Assembly: GCA_903918315.1 (NCBI GenBank)
Contig: CAIXEA010000223.1
Coordinates: forward strand, 1-50,412
DNA length: 50,412 bases
Direction: 5' to 3'
DNA from: an uncultured Acetobacteraceae bacterium
Lineage (GTDB): Bacteria > Pseudomonadota > Alphaproteobacteria > Acetobacterales > Acetobacteraceae
Shown here piece after piece: positions 43,425-50,412 of this stretch. The translations under genes and the position numbers were made by a program. Positions within the stretch are counted from its first letter, which is position 1. Each line of letters begins with the position of its first letter. The notes beneath the pieces were generated by a model, which was not told the origin of the DNA, ran no database searches, and worked only from the letters and a program-made list of their open reading frames with translations.

Positions 43425-44384
43425 ATGACCGATCTGCCCAAGCACGTCGAAATCCACGAGGAAGGCCCACGCGAAGGCTTCCAGATCGAGCCTGGCCCGA
43501 TCCCCACCGCCAACAAGATCAGGTTGATCGAAGCCTTGGCCGAAACCGGCCTGCATCACGTCCAGGCCTGCTCCTTCGTGAACCCGCGCCTCGTACCCGG
43601 CTGGGCCGATGCCGAAGCCGTGGTCGAGGGCTTCAAAGCCAAGCCGGGCATCCACTACACCGGCCTCTATTTCAACGGTAACGGCATGGACCGGGCGCTG
43701 GCTTTCAAGGACAAGCTCACGATCACGGGCTCGATCTCGCTGACCGCCTCGGCCGGGTTCACCAAGAAAAACCTCAACCGCACACCGGAAGAAAACCTGG
43801 CCGCGATGCGCCGCCAGACCGAGCTGCATCTTTCGCGCGGCATCCCCGTCAACCGTCTCGGCATCATGGCCGCGTTCGGGTGTAATTATCAGGGCGACAT
43901 TGCCCCCGCCACCGTCATCGCCACCTTGGAAGACGGCATGAAGATCGCCGCCGAAACCGGCGCGAAGATCGAAGTCTTCTCCCTGGCCGATACCATGGGT
44001 TGGGGCGCACCGCATCGGATGGAGCAGGTGATCGGCGCCGTCCGGAGCCGCTGGCCGGACATGCATATCTCGCTGCATCTGCACGACACGCGCGGCCTCG
44101 CTGTAGCCAATGCGCATGCCGCGCTGAAGATGGGCGTCAGCCAGTTCGATTCCACCGTCGGCGGCCTGGGCGGCTGCCCCTTCGCCGGCCAGCCCAAGGC
44201 GGCCGGAAACATCTGCACCGAGGAACTGGTGCTGCTGTGTGAGGAAATGGGCATCGACACCGGTGTCGATCTCGACAACCTGATCGAAGTCGGCCGCATG
44301 GCGGAAGATATCGTCGGCCACCAGCTCCCGAGTGAGCTGATCCATGCCGGCAGCCTCGACGCGTTCCGGCGGCAGATTCACTGA
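43425..44384 (+). CDS. Hydroxymethylglutaryl-CoA lyase family protein
   Basis: A 319-residue TIM-barrel lyase of the DRE-metal family, cleaving HMG-CoA or a related acyl-CoA to acetyl-CoA and a keto acid. The N-terminal EGPREGFQIE stands for the DRE motif, the metal histidines are in HISLHLHDTRGLAVANAHAAL, and the cysteine loop is VGGLGGCPFAGQPKAAGN. The ATG follows AGAGGGAGCGACCACC. The stop overlaps the start of a CoA-transferase gene by one base, so the two act together. The exact acyl-CoA is not known. Leucine, itaconate or citramalate breakdown are options. Confidence 0.9.
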   Translation: MTDLPKHVEIHEEGPREGFQIEPGPIPTANKIRLIEALAETGLHHVQACSFVNPRLVPGWADAEAVVEGFKAKPGIHYTGLYFNGNGMDRALAFKDKLTITGSISLTASAGFTKKNLNRTPEENLAAMRRQTELHLSRGIPVNRLGIMAAFGCNYQGDIAPATVIATLEDGMKIAAETGAKIEVFSLADTMGWGAPHRMEQVIGAVRSRWPDMHISLHLHDTRGLAVANAHAALKMGVSQFDSTVGGLGGCPFAGQPKAAGNICTEELVLLCEEMGIDTGVDLDNLIEVGRMAEDIVGHQLPSELIHAGSLDAFRRQIH

Positions 44385-45586
44385 TGTCAGCGACGCCACT
44401 CGCGGGGCTTCGCATCCTGGAGTTCACCCACACCGTCATGGGTCCGACGGCGGGGCTGTTGTTCGCCGAACTCGGCGCCGACGTGATCAAGATCGAGCCG
44501 GCGCCGAAAGGCGACCATACGCGCGGTCTCGGGGGTTTCGCGGCGGGGTTCTTCGCCGCGTTCAACCGCAACAAGCGCAGCCTCGCGATCGATCTGAAGT
44601 CCAAGGAAGGCCAGGCGGCCATGCACCGCCTGGTTCGCGATGCCGATGTGGTGATCGAGAATTTCGGTCCCGGCACGATGGAGCGCCTGGGCTGCGGCTA
44701 TGAGCACCTCGCCCCGCTGAACGATCGCCTGATCTATCTGGCGCTGAAAGGCTACCTCGCCGGCCCCTACGAGCATCGACCGGCACTGGATGAGGTCGTG
44801 CAGTTTCAGACCGGCATGGCCTTCATGACCGGCCCCATTGGCCGTCCGCTGCGCGCGGGCGCCTCGGTGATCGACATCATGGGCGCGGTCTTCGGCGTGG
44901 TCGCCGTGCAGGCCGCGCTGCGGGAGCGTGATACCACCGGCAAGGGTCAGCGGGTCAGCAGCGCCCTGTTCGAAAGCGCGGCCTTCCTCATGAGCACCCA
45001 CATGGCGGGCATGACCGCCACGGGCCTGGAAGCGCGGCCGATGCCGGCGCGGCGCGGTGCCTGGGCGGTGTATGAGGTTTTCAACACCGCGGGCGACGGC
45101 CAGTTGTTCATCGGCGTAACCAGCGACCAGCAATGGAATCGCTTCGTCGAGGAATTCGGCCTCCAGACGTTGGCAGCCGATCCGAGGCTGGCAACGAATG
45201 TGCTGCGGCTGGCTGAGCGGGAATGGTTGATCCCGGCGCTTCAGGCCGAGATCGCCAAATATCCCCAAAAAGAGGTCGAGGCGCGCTGCGAACGCTGCAA
45301 CGTGTCCTGGGCGCCGGTCGGACAGCCGGGCGATCTGTTCACGGATCCGCATCTGCTCGCGACCGGCGGGCTGGTGGATGTCTATATCTCCCGCTTCGGC
45401 GGCGGCGACGGGAAGACCGTTGGGCTGCCGGCGCTGCCGATTGAATTCGGCGACCGGGCACGGCCGGGCCTGGTACGGCAGCCACCACGCATGGGCGAGC
45501 ACAATGCGGAGGTTCTGGCCGAAGCCGGCTTCTCCGCTGAGGAAATCGCAGGATTGGCCGAGCGGGGCGTGATCGTGGAGGGATGA
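44384..45586 (+). CDS. CaiB/BaiF (family III) CoA-transferase
   Basis: A 400-residue CoA-transferase. Features are LRILEFTHTVMGPTAGLLFAELGADVIKIEP at the start (family signature, split by the strand border), NKRSLAIDLKSKEGQ, ADVVIENFGPGTMERLGCGYEHL and PALDEVVQFQTGMAFMTG, around the region that holds the catalytic aspartate. It shares one base with the preceding lyase gene. The pair resembles acid-activation plus cleavage modules in which the transferase makes the CoA ester that the lyase then splits. It is a second CoA-transferase in the window, not especially close to the one at 35920. Confidence 0.91.
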   Translation: MSATPLAGLRILEFTHTVMGPTAGLLFAELGADVIKIEPAPKGDHTRGLGGFAAGFFAAFNRNKRSLAIDLKSKEGQAAMHRLVRDADVVIENFGPGTMERLGCGYEHLAPLNDRLIYLALKGYLAGPYEHRPALDEVVQFQTGMAFMTGPIGRPLRAGASVIDIMGAVFGVVAVQAALRERDTTGKGQRVSSALFESAAFLMSTHMAGMTATGLEARPMPARRGAWAVYEVFNTAGDGQLFIGVTSDQQWNRFVEEFGLQTLAADPRLATNVLRLAEREWLIPALQAEIAKYPQKEVEARCERCNVSWAPVGQPGDLFTDPHLLATGGLVDVYISRFGGGDGKTVGLPALPIEFGDRARPGLVRQPPRMGEHNAEVLAEAGFSAEEIAGLAERGVIVEG

Positions 45587-45596
45587 CGGTGATCGA

Positions 45597-45623
45597 CCGC
45601 CCCTCTCATAACGAGAGGGGCGG
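45597..45623. terminator. Bidirectional hairpin between convergent genes
   Basis: CCGCCCCTCTC and GAGAGGGGCGG form a perfect 11-bp stem with an ATAAC loop, between the CoA-transferase stop and the serine hydrolase stop. There is no T-tract on either side. It may stop transcription from both directions. Confidence 0.65.
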
Positions 45624-45637
45624 TTCGACCCGTCCGG

Positions 45638-46819
45638 TCAGTCCGTCACCGCTGCGTAAACCAGATCCCGGAACAACAGCCGGTAATATTCCCGCTGCAC
45701 CGGCGCCTGGATCATGAGCACGCCATAAAGCCGCTCCGCCGGATCGACCCAGAAGGAGGTGCCGGCCGCACCGCTCCAATAATAATTGCCCAGCGAGCCC
45801 GGGAAGGGCGCCATGCCGGCGCTGGTGCGGACCGCGAAGCCCAGGCCGAACCCATGGCCTGGCGGCAGGAGGTCCGGGCTCGCACGCACCTCACCCAGAT
45901 GATCGGACGTCATCAGCTCGATCGTCTTGCGACCCAGTAGCCTGACATCGCCCAGCCGGCCATTGTTCAGCAGCATGGTACTGAATTTGGCATAGTCGAT
46001 CGCCGTGCCGACAAGCCCGCCGCCGCCGGATTCGAACAAAGCCGGGCGCTTCACATCCAGCAGCGAAATATCCATCCCGCCTTCTGGATCCTTGGCGAAG
46101 GGTTCGGCGATGCGTCCGTGATCCGCTTCCGGGACGGAGAAGCGCGTATCGGTCATACCGAGCGGGGTAAGGATACGCTCCGACAGAAACGCACCCAGCG
46201 TCTGACCGGAAATGACCTCCACCAGGCGGCCCAGCACGTCGGTGGAGCGGCTGTATTCCCATTGCGCACCTGGTTGATGCAGCAGCGGCAGGCTGCCCAG
46301 CGTAGCCACCTGGTCCGCGTTGGTCTGCTTCAGGCGCGACACGCGGGCGGCGATATACGCCTTATGCACCAGCGTATTGCCGCGGAACTCATAGGTCAGG
46401 CCGGAGGTGTGACGCAGCAGATCCTGCACCGTGATTGCGCGATTTGCCGGCACCAGCGTCAGTTCGCCATTCACGACGACGCCGACCTGGGGGGAGGCCA
46501 GTTCGGGGATGTATTTGCCGATGGGGTCGCTCAGCAGCAGGCGGCCTTCCTCCCACAGCATCATGATCGCGACCGAGACGATGGGCTTTGTCATTGAATA
46601 GATACGGAAGATCGAATCCCGGGTCATCGGCGCACCGCCGACGGGGTCCTGCAGACCGAAAGCTTCATGATAGGCGATCTTACCGTGGCGGGCGACCAAG
46701 GCGACGGCACCGGGGACATGCCCGGTTGCGACGCGGTCTTTCAGCGCCGCCGACAGGCGGTCCAGTGCGACGGCGGAGAGGCCGACATCCTCGGGGTTGG
46801 CGGTGGGCAGTTGGGACAT
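45638..46819 (-). CDS. Serine hydrolase, beta-lactamase/esterase class C fold
   Basis: A 393-residue enzyme of the beta-lactamase-like (EstB-type) family. The nucleophile Ser75 is in the SMTK box and a tyrosine box appears as WEYSRS. The region after RHTSGLTYEF fits the family. No signal peptide is seen, so it is probably cytosolic and acts as an esterase or lactonase rather than a true beta-lactamase. The ATG follows GGAAACGCCCCGC. It begins 19 bp after the NAD kinase stop and is the last gene of a nitrilase-nadK-hydrolase operon. Confidence 0.88.
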   Translation of the reverse strand: MSQLPTANPEDVGLSAVALDRLSAALKDRVATGHVPGAVALVARHGKIAYHEAFGLQDPVGGAPMTRDSIFRIYSMTKPIVSVAIMMLWEEGRLLLSDPIGKYIPELASPQVGVVVNGELTLVPANRAITVQDLLRHTSGLTYEFRGNTLVHKAYIAARVSRLKQTNADQVATLGSLPLLHQPGAQWEYSRSTDVLGRLVEVISGQTLGAFLSERILTPLGMTDTRFSVPEADHGRIAEPFAKDPEGGMDISLLDVKRPALFESGGGGLVGTAIDYAKFSTMLLNNGRLGDVRLLGRKTIELMTSDHLGEVRASPDLLPPGHGFGLGFAVRTSAGMAPFPGSLGNYYWSGAAGTSFWVDPAERLYGVLMIQAPVQREYYRLLFRDLVYAAVTD

Positions 46820-46838
46820 GCGGGGCGTTTCCTTTGGC

Positions 46839-47651
46839 TCAGACCGTGAATTGTTCCACGATGATTCGTTCTGACAGGCCCTGATCGGGATCGAACAGCA
46901 CCCGCACGCAAACCGTGCGGTCCTCGCTGACCGCGACCGAGGCGACATCGCGCACTTCGGTGAAATCCGCCACCGCCGCGGTCGGGCGCTTGTCGGTTTC
47001 CAATACCTCAAACAGTACGTCCACCGTGCTGGGCAGCAGCGCGCCGCGCCAACGCCGCGGTCGAAAGGCCGATATCGGCGTCAAAGGCAGCAAGTTGGCC
47101 GAGAGCGGCACGATCGGCCCGTGGGCCGACAGGTTGTAGGCCGTCGACCCGGCGGGGGTCGAAATCAACACGCCATCGCAGGACAGTTCCGCCAGCCGCA
47201 CGCGCCCGTCGATGGTGATCCGGATCTTCGACGCCTGGCGCAATTGCCGCAGGAGGCTGACCTCGTTGAAGGCCAGCGCCTCTTCCACCGCGCCGGTGAC
47301 CGTGACCGCATGCATGCGCAGCGGATACATCACCGCCTCCTGCGCCCGGTTCAGGCGATCGAGCAGATCGTCTTCGCTGTAGGTGTTCATCAGGAAGCCG
47401 ACGGAGCCACGGTTCATGCCGTAGACGGGCTTGTTCCACTCCAGCACCCGATGGATGGTTTCCAGCATGAAGCCGTCGCCGCCAAGGGCGACCACGATAT
47501 CTGCCTTGTTCAGCGGGCAGTTCCCGTACAACGACACCAGCCGGTTGCACGCATCCGTCGCCAGCGGGGTCGGTGCCGCCTCAAACGCGATCTGGCCGTG
47601 CTGAAATGCACGCTGCGGCCCGACCGGTAATCCCGTGGCGCTGAGGCTCAC
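46839..47651 (-). CDS. nadK: NAD kinase
   Basis: A 270-residue kinase making NADP from NAD. The GGDG motif is at residues 57-60, the NE pair follows in [10 protein letters not shown], and [17 protein letters not shown] is intact. This length is typical of alphaproteobacterial forms. The start is GTG, overlapping the nitrilase stop by four bases (GTGA). The segment before GGDG (residues 1-50) is short, with the family's usual first strand replaced, so a slightly different upstream start cannot be excluded, although the overlap argues for this one. Confidence 0.94.
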   Translation of the reverse strand: MSLSATGLPVGPQRAFQHGQIAFEAAPTPLATDACNRLVSLYGNCPLNKADIVVALGGDGFMLETIHRVLEWNKPVYGMNRGSVGFLMNTYSEDDLLDRLNRAQEAVMYPLRMHAVTVTGAVEEALAFNEVSLLRQLRQASKIRITIDGRVRLAELSCDGVLISTPAGSTAYNLSAHGPIVPLSANLLPLTPISAFRPRRWRGALLPSTVDVLFEVLETDKRPTAAVADFTEVRDVASVAVSEDRTVCVRVLFDPDQGLSERIIVEQFTV

Positions 47652-48484
47652 ACGCGTATCCGATGCTCGAGCACCGGCATGTCGCGCCGGATCCGCGCGG
47701 TGACCGTCTGGTCAAGGCGGGCGGTTGCCCAGCCCGTCCCGTCCGAGACCTTCGCCACCACATGCCCCCATGGGTCCGCGATCATCGAATGGCCATAGGT
47801 AAAGCGCGCCTCGCCTTTACCCTCCAGGTGTTTGCCCCAGGTGGCCGGGGCGGCGAACCAACATTGGGTTTCGATGGCGCGGCCTTTGATCAGCGCCTCC
47901 CAATGGTCCTTACCGGTGGCCAGGGTGAAGGCGGAGGGCAGGAAAATCAGTTCCGCCCCCTGCTTGCGCAGTTCCCAGAACAGGTCGGGGAAGCGGACGT
48001 CGTAGCAGATGGCGCAGCCGACCTTGACCCCACCGGCTTCGTAGGTGACGACCTCATCGCCGGCGCCATAGGCGTTGCTTTCACGGTAGCCGGTGCCATC
48101 GGGGCCGACGATGTCGAACAGATGCATCTTGCGGTAACGGGCGAGTTCGGTGCCATCGGGGTTGAAGACCACGGTGGTGTTGAACAGCTTTTCCGGTCCT
48201 TGTTCGATGATCGAGCCGCCATGCACATGCACCTTCGCGGCGCGGGCGGTTTCGCGCAGGAACTCGTAGGCCGGCCCGCCTGGCGCGTTGGAGCCCTTGG
48301 GCGGCAGCAATTCCGCATTGGCGATGCGTGTGGCGCGGTCACCGCCGAGGGAGTCCCACACCTCCGGCAAGGAGACGATGTCCGGCCTGTCCTCCGACAC
48401 CGCGCCCTCGATCAGGCGGCGCGCCTGGGCGATGTTGTCGTCCTTGTTGGCGCCGGGATTCATCTGCACCACGGTGACACGCAT
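47648..48484 (-). CDS. Carbon-nitrogen hydrolase (nitrilase superfamily, Nit1/omega-amidase-like)
   Basis: A 278-residue cytosolic amidase. The catalytic triad is Glu41 (LPEVWD), Lys119 (RKMHLFDI) and Cys160 ([11 protein letters not shown]), all in place. [12 protein letters not shown] and [18 protein letters not shown] support the family. Close relatives are omega-amidase and deaminated-glutathione amidase. Both are possible roles. It starts with ATG and heads an operon with nadK and a serine hydrolase, with nadK starting inside its stop codon. Confidence 0.93.
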   Translation of the reverse strand: MRVTVVQMNPGANKDDNIAQARRLIEGAVSEDRPDIVSLPEVWDSLGGDRATRIANAELLPPKGSNAPGGPAYEFLRETARAAKVHVHGGSIIEQGPEKLFNTTVVFNPDGTELARYRKMHLFDIVGPDGTGYRESNAYGAGDEVVTYEAGGVKVGCAICYDVRFPDLFWELRKQGAELIFLPSAFTLATGKDHWEALIKGRAIETQCWFAAPATWGKHLEGKGEARFTYGHSMIADPWGHVVAKVSDGTGWATARLDQTVTARIRRDMPVLEHRIRV

Positions 48485-48567
48485 GCCGGTCTCCTGGAAT
48501 GGGGTTTTGTGGCGGGGAGAGAAGCGTATTGCCGGGATTGTGGCAACCGGGGGTGGCGGAAAGCGAT

Positions 48568-49875
48568 TCAGCGCGGCGTCGACCCGCCCGGGTACGCTGG
48601 ATCACGATACGCCCAGTTGACGGCTTTCAAGCAAACCTCCGGTTGGTTGGAAAAGACGTGGAGCCCCTTGGGCAAGTGATCGATCACCAGTTCAGGCCAT
48701 GTGTCGGGAGGGACGGGCATCGTTCCGGCCGATGCGTTCATGGCCGCGATCAGCACAAGCGACGGGGGCAGATCGGGAATGGCCGCGGTTCCCCCATATT
48801 CGGCGGTAAACATATCGTATTGCACACTCAGCACATTCTTGATGTTCGATCGAACGACGCAACCATTGTCCCGTACGGTCGTCACGAAAGCCAACGCCGG
48901 CACCGACTGATACGCGCGGAACATCTGCCGCACCTGAGCAAAGGCACCCTGGTCGACAACGCCCCCCTGAACCATGCGTTCGATCGCCGGGCGCGCGGCG
49001 GTGACAGCGAGAAGGCGCCCGCCGATATCCGCCGCGCGCGCACCGAGGACCGCAACCGTAACCGCACACACAAGCCATCGGCCATGGGCCGGCCCCCTGG
49101 TTCCCGACCGCGAGACCATGAGCACAGCCAGCGGCAGCAGGAGCCAGTCATATTGGGCCGCGTGGCGGGCCCAGATGAATTCCCCCCATTGATATCGCGT
49201 TCTCGCCAGCACCGTCATCATTGTCCCTGTCAGGAAATACAGACCGCCAATGGTACTGGCGCGGCGCGATTGCGCCGGCGGGGAAGCGTACGCTCTGCTG
49301 GCAACCACACTGGCAACCACACTGGCAACCACACTGGCAACCACACTGGCAACCACACTGGCAACCACACTGGCAACCACACTGGCAACCACACTGGCGG
49401 CCAGCGCCAGACACAGCGCGAAGAGCATCAAGGCCGGCGCGGCCTCCGATAACGACGCTGAAGGCAAAAAATCGAAGGTAATCGCTCGCCCCATCGCCTC
49501 TGCGTTTGCAAACAACGACAGATTGGACGGCAGCACATCATAGGGTGTCAGGGATCCAAGCACCCCCAGGTTCCATCCAAACAGCATGCAAAGCGGCAAA
49601 AAACTGCCAAAGATCAGCGAAACAACCCGCCGCCGCGCCGTCTGAACGTCAGAGGCGTCCACGAGGGCGGGCAGACGACCGATCGCCGCGTGGAAGGCCC
49701 AATAACAGGCCACCGAAAGGAGCGCGACGGAAGCCTGTGCGACACGCAGCGCACTATCTGGCGCGTCCAGACCGAACAGCGCGACGAAGCCCGCGAGCAC
49801 TGGATAGCCCGGGGGCCATAGTCGCATCGGCGACGGCCCACTGCTGCCCCGGAGCAGCAGAGGCTCCCCACGCAA
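48568..49875 (-). CDS. Polytopic membrane protein, GT39/ArnT-like glycosyltransferase-type, N-terminus unclear
   Basis: At least 435 residues from a TTG start, with about eight membrane helices. MRLWPPGYPVLAGFVALFG and RARYQW-like TRYQWGEFIWARHAAQYDWLLLPLA resemble PMT/GT39 membrane glycosyltransferases. The C-terminal 190 residues are soluble and unrecognised. The same frame continues upstream past the TTG with no stop until 50055 and reads as a further hydrophobic segment followed by DAPSYIEATRSL, so the real protein is longer. See the next entry. A run of eight VVAS tetrapeptides (residues about 161-192) sits inside a membrane segment and comes from the tandem repeat at 49298-49393. Confidence 0.72.
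   Translation of the reverse strand: MRGEPLLLRGSSGPSPMRLWPPGYPVLAGFVALFGLDAPDSALRVAQASVALLSVACYWAFHAAIGRLPALVDASDVQTARRRVVSLIFGSFLPLCMLFGWNLGVLGSLTPYDVLPSNLSLFANAEAMGRAITFDFLPSASLSEAAPALMLFALCLALAASVVASVVASVVASVVASVVASVVASVVASVVASRAYASPPAQSRRASTIGGLYFLTGTMMTVLARTRYQWGEFIWARHAAQYDWLLLPLAVLMVSRSGTRGPAHGRWLVCAVTVAVLGARAADIGGRLLAVTAARPAIERMVQGGVVDQGAFAQVRQMFRAYQSVPALAFVTTVRDNGCVVRSNIKNVLSVQYDMFTAEYGGTAAIPDLPPSLVLIAAMNASAGTMPVPPDTWPELVIDHLPKGLHVFSNQPEVCLKAVNWAYRDPAYPGGSTPR
49298..49393. repeat. Eight perfect 12-bp tandem repeats inside the membrane-protein gene
   Basis: The unit CTGGCAACCACA is repeated eight times without a mismatch, followed by a decayed ninth copy (CTGGCGGCCAGC). Because 12 is a multiple of three, copy number can change without a frameshift. 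On the coding strand each unit gives Val-Val-Ala-Ser. The run lengthens a predicted membrane helix to about 40 hydrophobic residues. Confidence 0.97.
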
Positions 49876-50056
49876 CAGGCTCCGGGTGGCTTCGATGTAA
49901 CTCGGTGCGTCTCCCGTCCAGGCCGACGCGAACCGGGAAAAGGCCTGATAATAAAAAACGACCAGATCAACCCCAGAAAAAAAAGCAAATAAAATAGTCC
50001 AAATTAACTGGATTGCGCCGCCAATTATTCCAGATCTGATTATCCGGCCGCATCAT
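49876..50056 (-). other. 5' extension of the membrane-protein gene with an 8-bp homopolymer
   Basis: The frame continuous with 48568-49875 remains open to 50055 but has no ATG, GTG or TTG. A different frame starts with ATG-ATG at 50056/50053 and runs as RPDNQIWNNWRRNPVNLDYFIC into a run of eight T (49977-49984 on the plus strand as A8), after which it ends. Removing one T joins it to the main frame. Codons in this alternative frame fit the genome better than those of the in-frame extension (which uses ATA, AGA and TTA). A perfect inverted repeat AGTTC-CTGA-GAACT (50066-50079) lies just upstream of the ATG. Confidence 0.5.
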
Positions 50057-50412
50057 ATGACTCTAAGTTCCTGAGAACTCACGTGCATCATCTGGCGATT
50101 ACGGCGGATGAGACCATTCGATAGCAATATCCTGACATCGCCGCGGGGTCGCTTTCCACGCTCACCACTATAACAAATCGGCTCTTCTGGCAAATGCTCG
50201 CTGCTTTGAAACAAAATGCATATACTTGGGTTATGGTGGCGGCAGCCGCGGACCGCACGGTCACGCCGTCGGGCTAGCCCATCTTATTCATCGCATGGCA
50301 GGGATTCGCGAACGGACATGGCGCAAACATATGGAATCGTTCAGTGATTGGTTGCTTACACCCACACCGAACGCCGGACATAATCCGCCATGCCCGCCAC
50401 CGATGAGGATAC
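50057..50412. other. Intergenic region to window end, no supported gene
   Basis: About 350 bases without a frame I can support. The base composition is more mixed than in the neighbouring genes. The final bases contain an ATG at 50390 followed by a few open codons (MPATDED), which may be the beginning of a plus-strand gene cut by the window, but the evidence is too short for a call. Confidence 0.5.

Noticed and set aside
43383-44399. A 338-residue minus-strand frame opposite the HMG-CoA-lyase gene
   Set aside because: It is a shadow of the lyase gene. The plus strand has all the family motifs and a good ribosome site, and the minus product matches nothing recognisable.
49290-49410. CRISPR-like short repeat array
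   Set aside because: The units are contiguous 12-bp direct repeats without spacers, and they continue a coding frame. No cas gene is near.
49221-49543. Separate plus-strand or minus-strand genes made of WQPH, TTLA or CQCG repeats
   Set aside because: They are products of a 12-bp repeat being read in every frame. Only the minus-strand VVAS frame lies in a long hydrophobic protein.
50066-50079. AGTTCCTGAGAACT as an SOS box
   Set aside because: The alphaproteobacterial LexA site is a direct repeat (GTTC-N7-GTTC). This is an inverted repeat, so I report it only as a palindrome of unknown use.

Overview
The window is GC-rich, gene-dense bacterial DNA. It carries bL28, bS21, LepA, peptide deformylase with a COQ9-family gene, HslVU, a single-chain GcvP and many CoA-ester and LLM-type oxidoreductase genes. 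This mix fits an alphaproteobacterium, most likely an Acetobacteraceae/Rhodospirillales member. That placement is inferred from gene content, not from a search. I found no rRNA, tRNA or CRISPR array. The sequence looks chromosomal, with one mobile-element remnant at the left edge.

Layout. 1-140: tail of an IS5-type transposase. 161-3120: a four-carbon acid sugar kinase, an LLM oxidoreductase and a catabolic PdxA paralogue, a probable threonate/erythronate-type catabolic operon. 3115-3602: a perfect Fnr/FixK-type palindrome in front of a stand-alone CBS-domain gene. 3663-7759: a DMT exporter and a small catabolic run (DUF1932 dehydrogenase, maleylacetate-reductase-like dehydrogenase, cyclase). 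7760-16369: an MlaC/HpnM-like protein, a sulfotransferase, lepA, a zinc-ribbon protein overlapping a DUF3035 lipoprotein, an MFS exporter and a membrane J-domain protein that seems to lack a standard start codon. 16381-19316: two solute-binding proteins around an alpha/beta hydrolase, without permease genes.

19449-30073: translation and proteostasis genes (rpmB, rpsU, def, COQ9 family, hslVU) mixed with a MocR regulator, an enoyl-CoA hydratase, a cytochrome P450 bracketed by two copies of a stem-loop element, a Uma2 protein and two LLM oxidoreductases. 30081-38981: a second sulfotransferase, an AT-rich spacer, gcvP-gcvH behind a branched-chain aminotransferase, a CoA-transferase, an enoyl-CoA hydratase and a sterol-desaturase-family membrane enzyme. 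39068-41272: a second Uma2, a small membrane protein, and an RraA-like plus PPOX-type flavoprotein pair.

41290-43290 holds a compact SigK/RskA/fasciclin module. An ECF sigma factor and its anti-sigma factor converge on a secreted FAS1 protein, and the sigma and FAS1 genes share a GCATCC element upstream. 43425-45586: an HMG-CoA-lyase-like enzyme coupled to a CoA-transferase. 45638-48484: an operon of nitrilase-family hydrolase, NAD kinase and serine hydrolase. 48568-50056: a glycosyltransferase-like polytopic membrane protein with eight perfect 12-bp repeats inside a membrane segment and a probable frameshift at an 8-bp homopolymer near its 5' end. The last ~350 bases hold no gene I can support.

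The observations most worth a second look are the tandem repeat and homopolymer in the last gene, the SigK-FAS1 module, the paired stem-loops around the P450, the Fnr-type site before the CBS gene, and the J-domain gene with an apparent ATT start.
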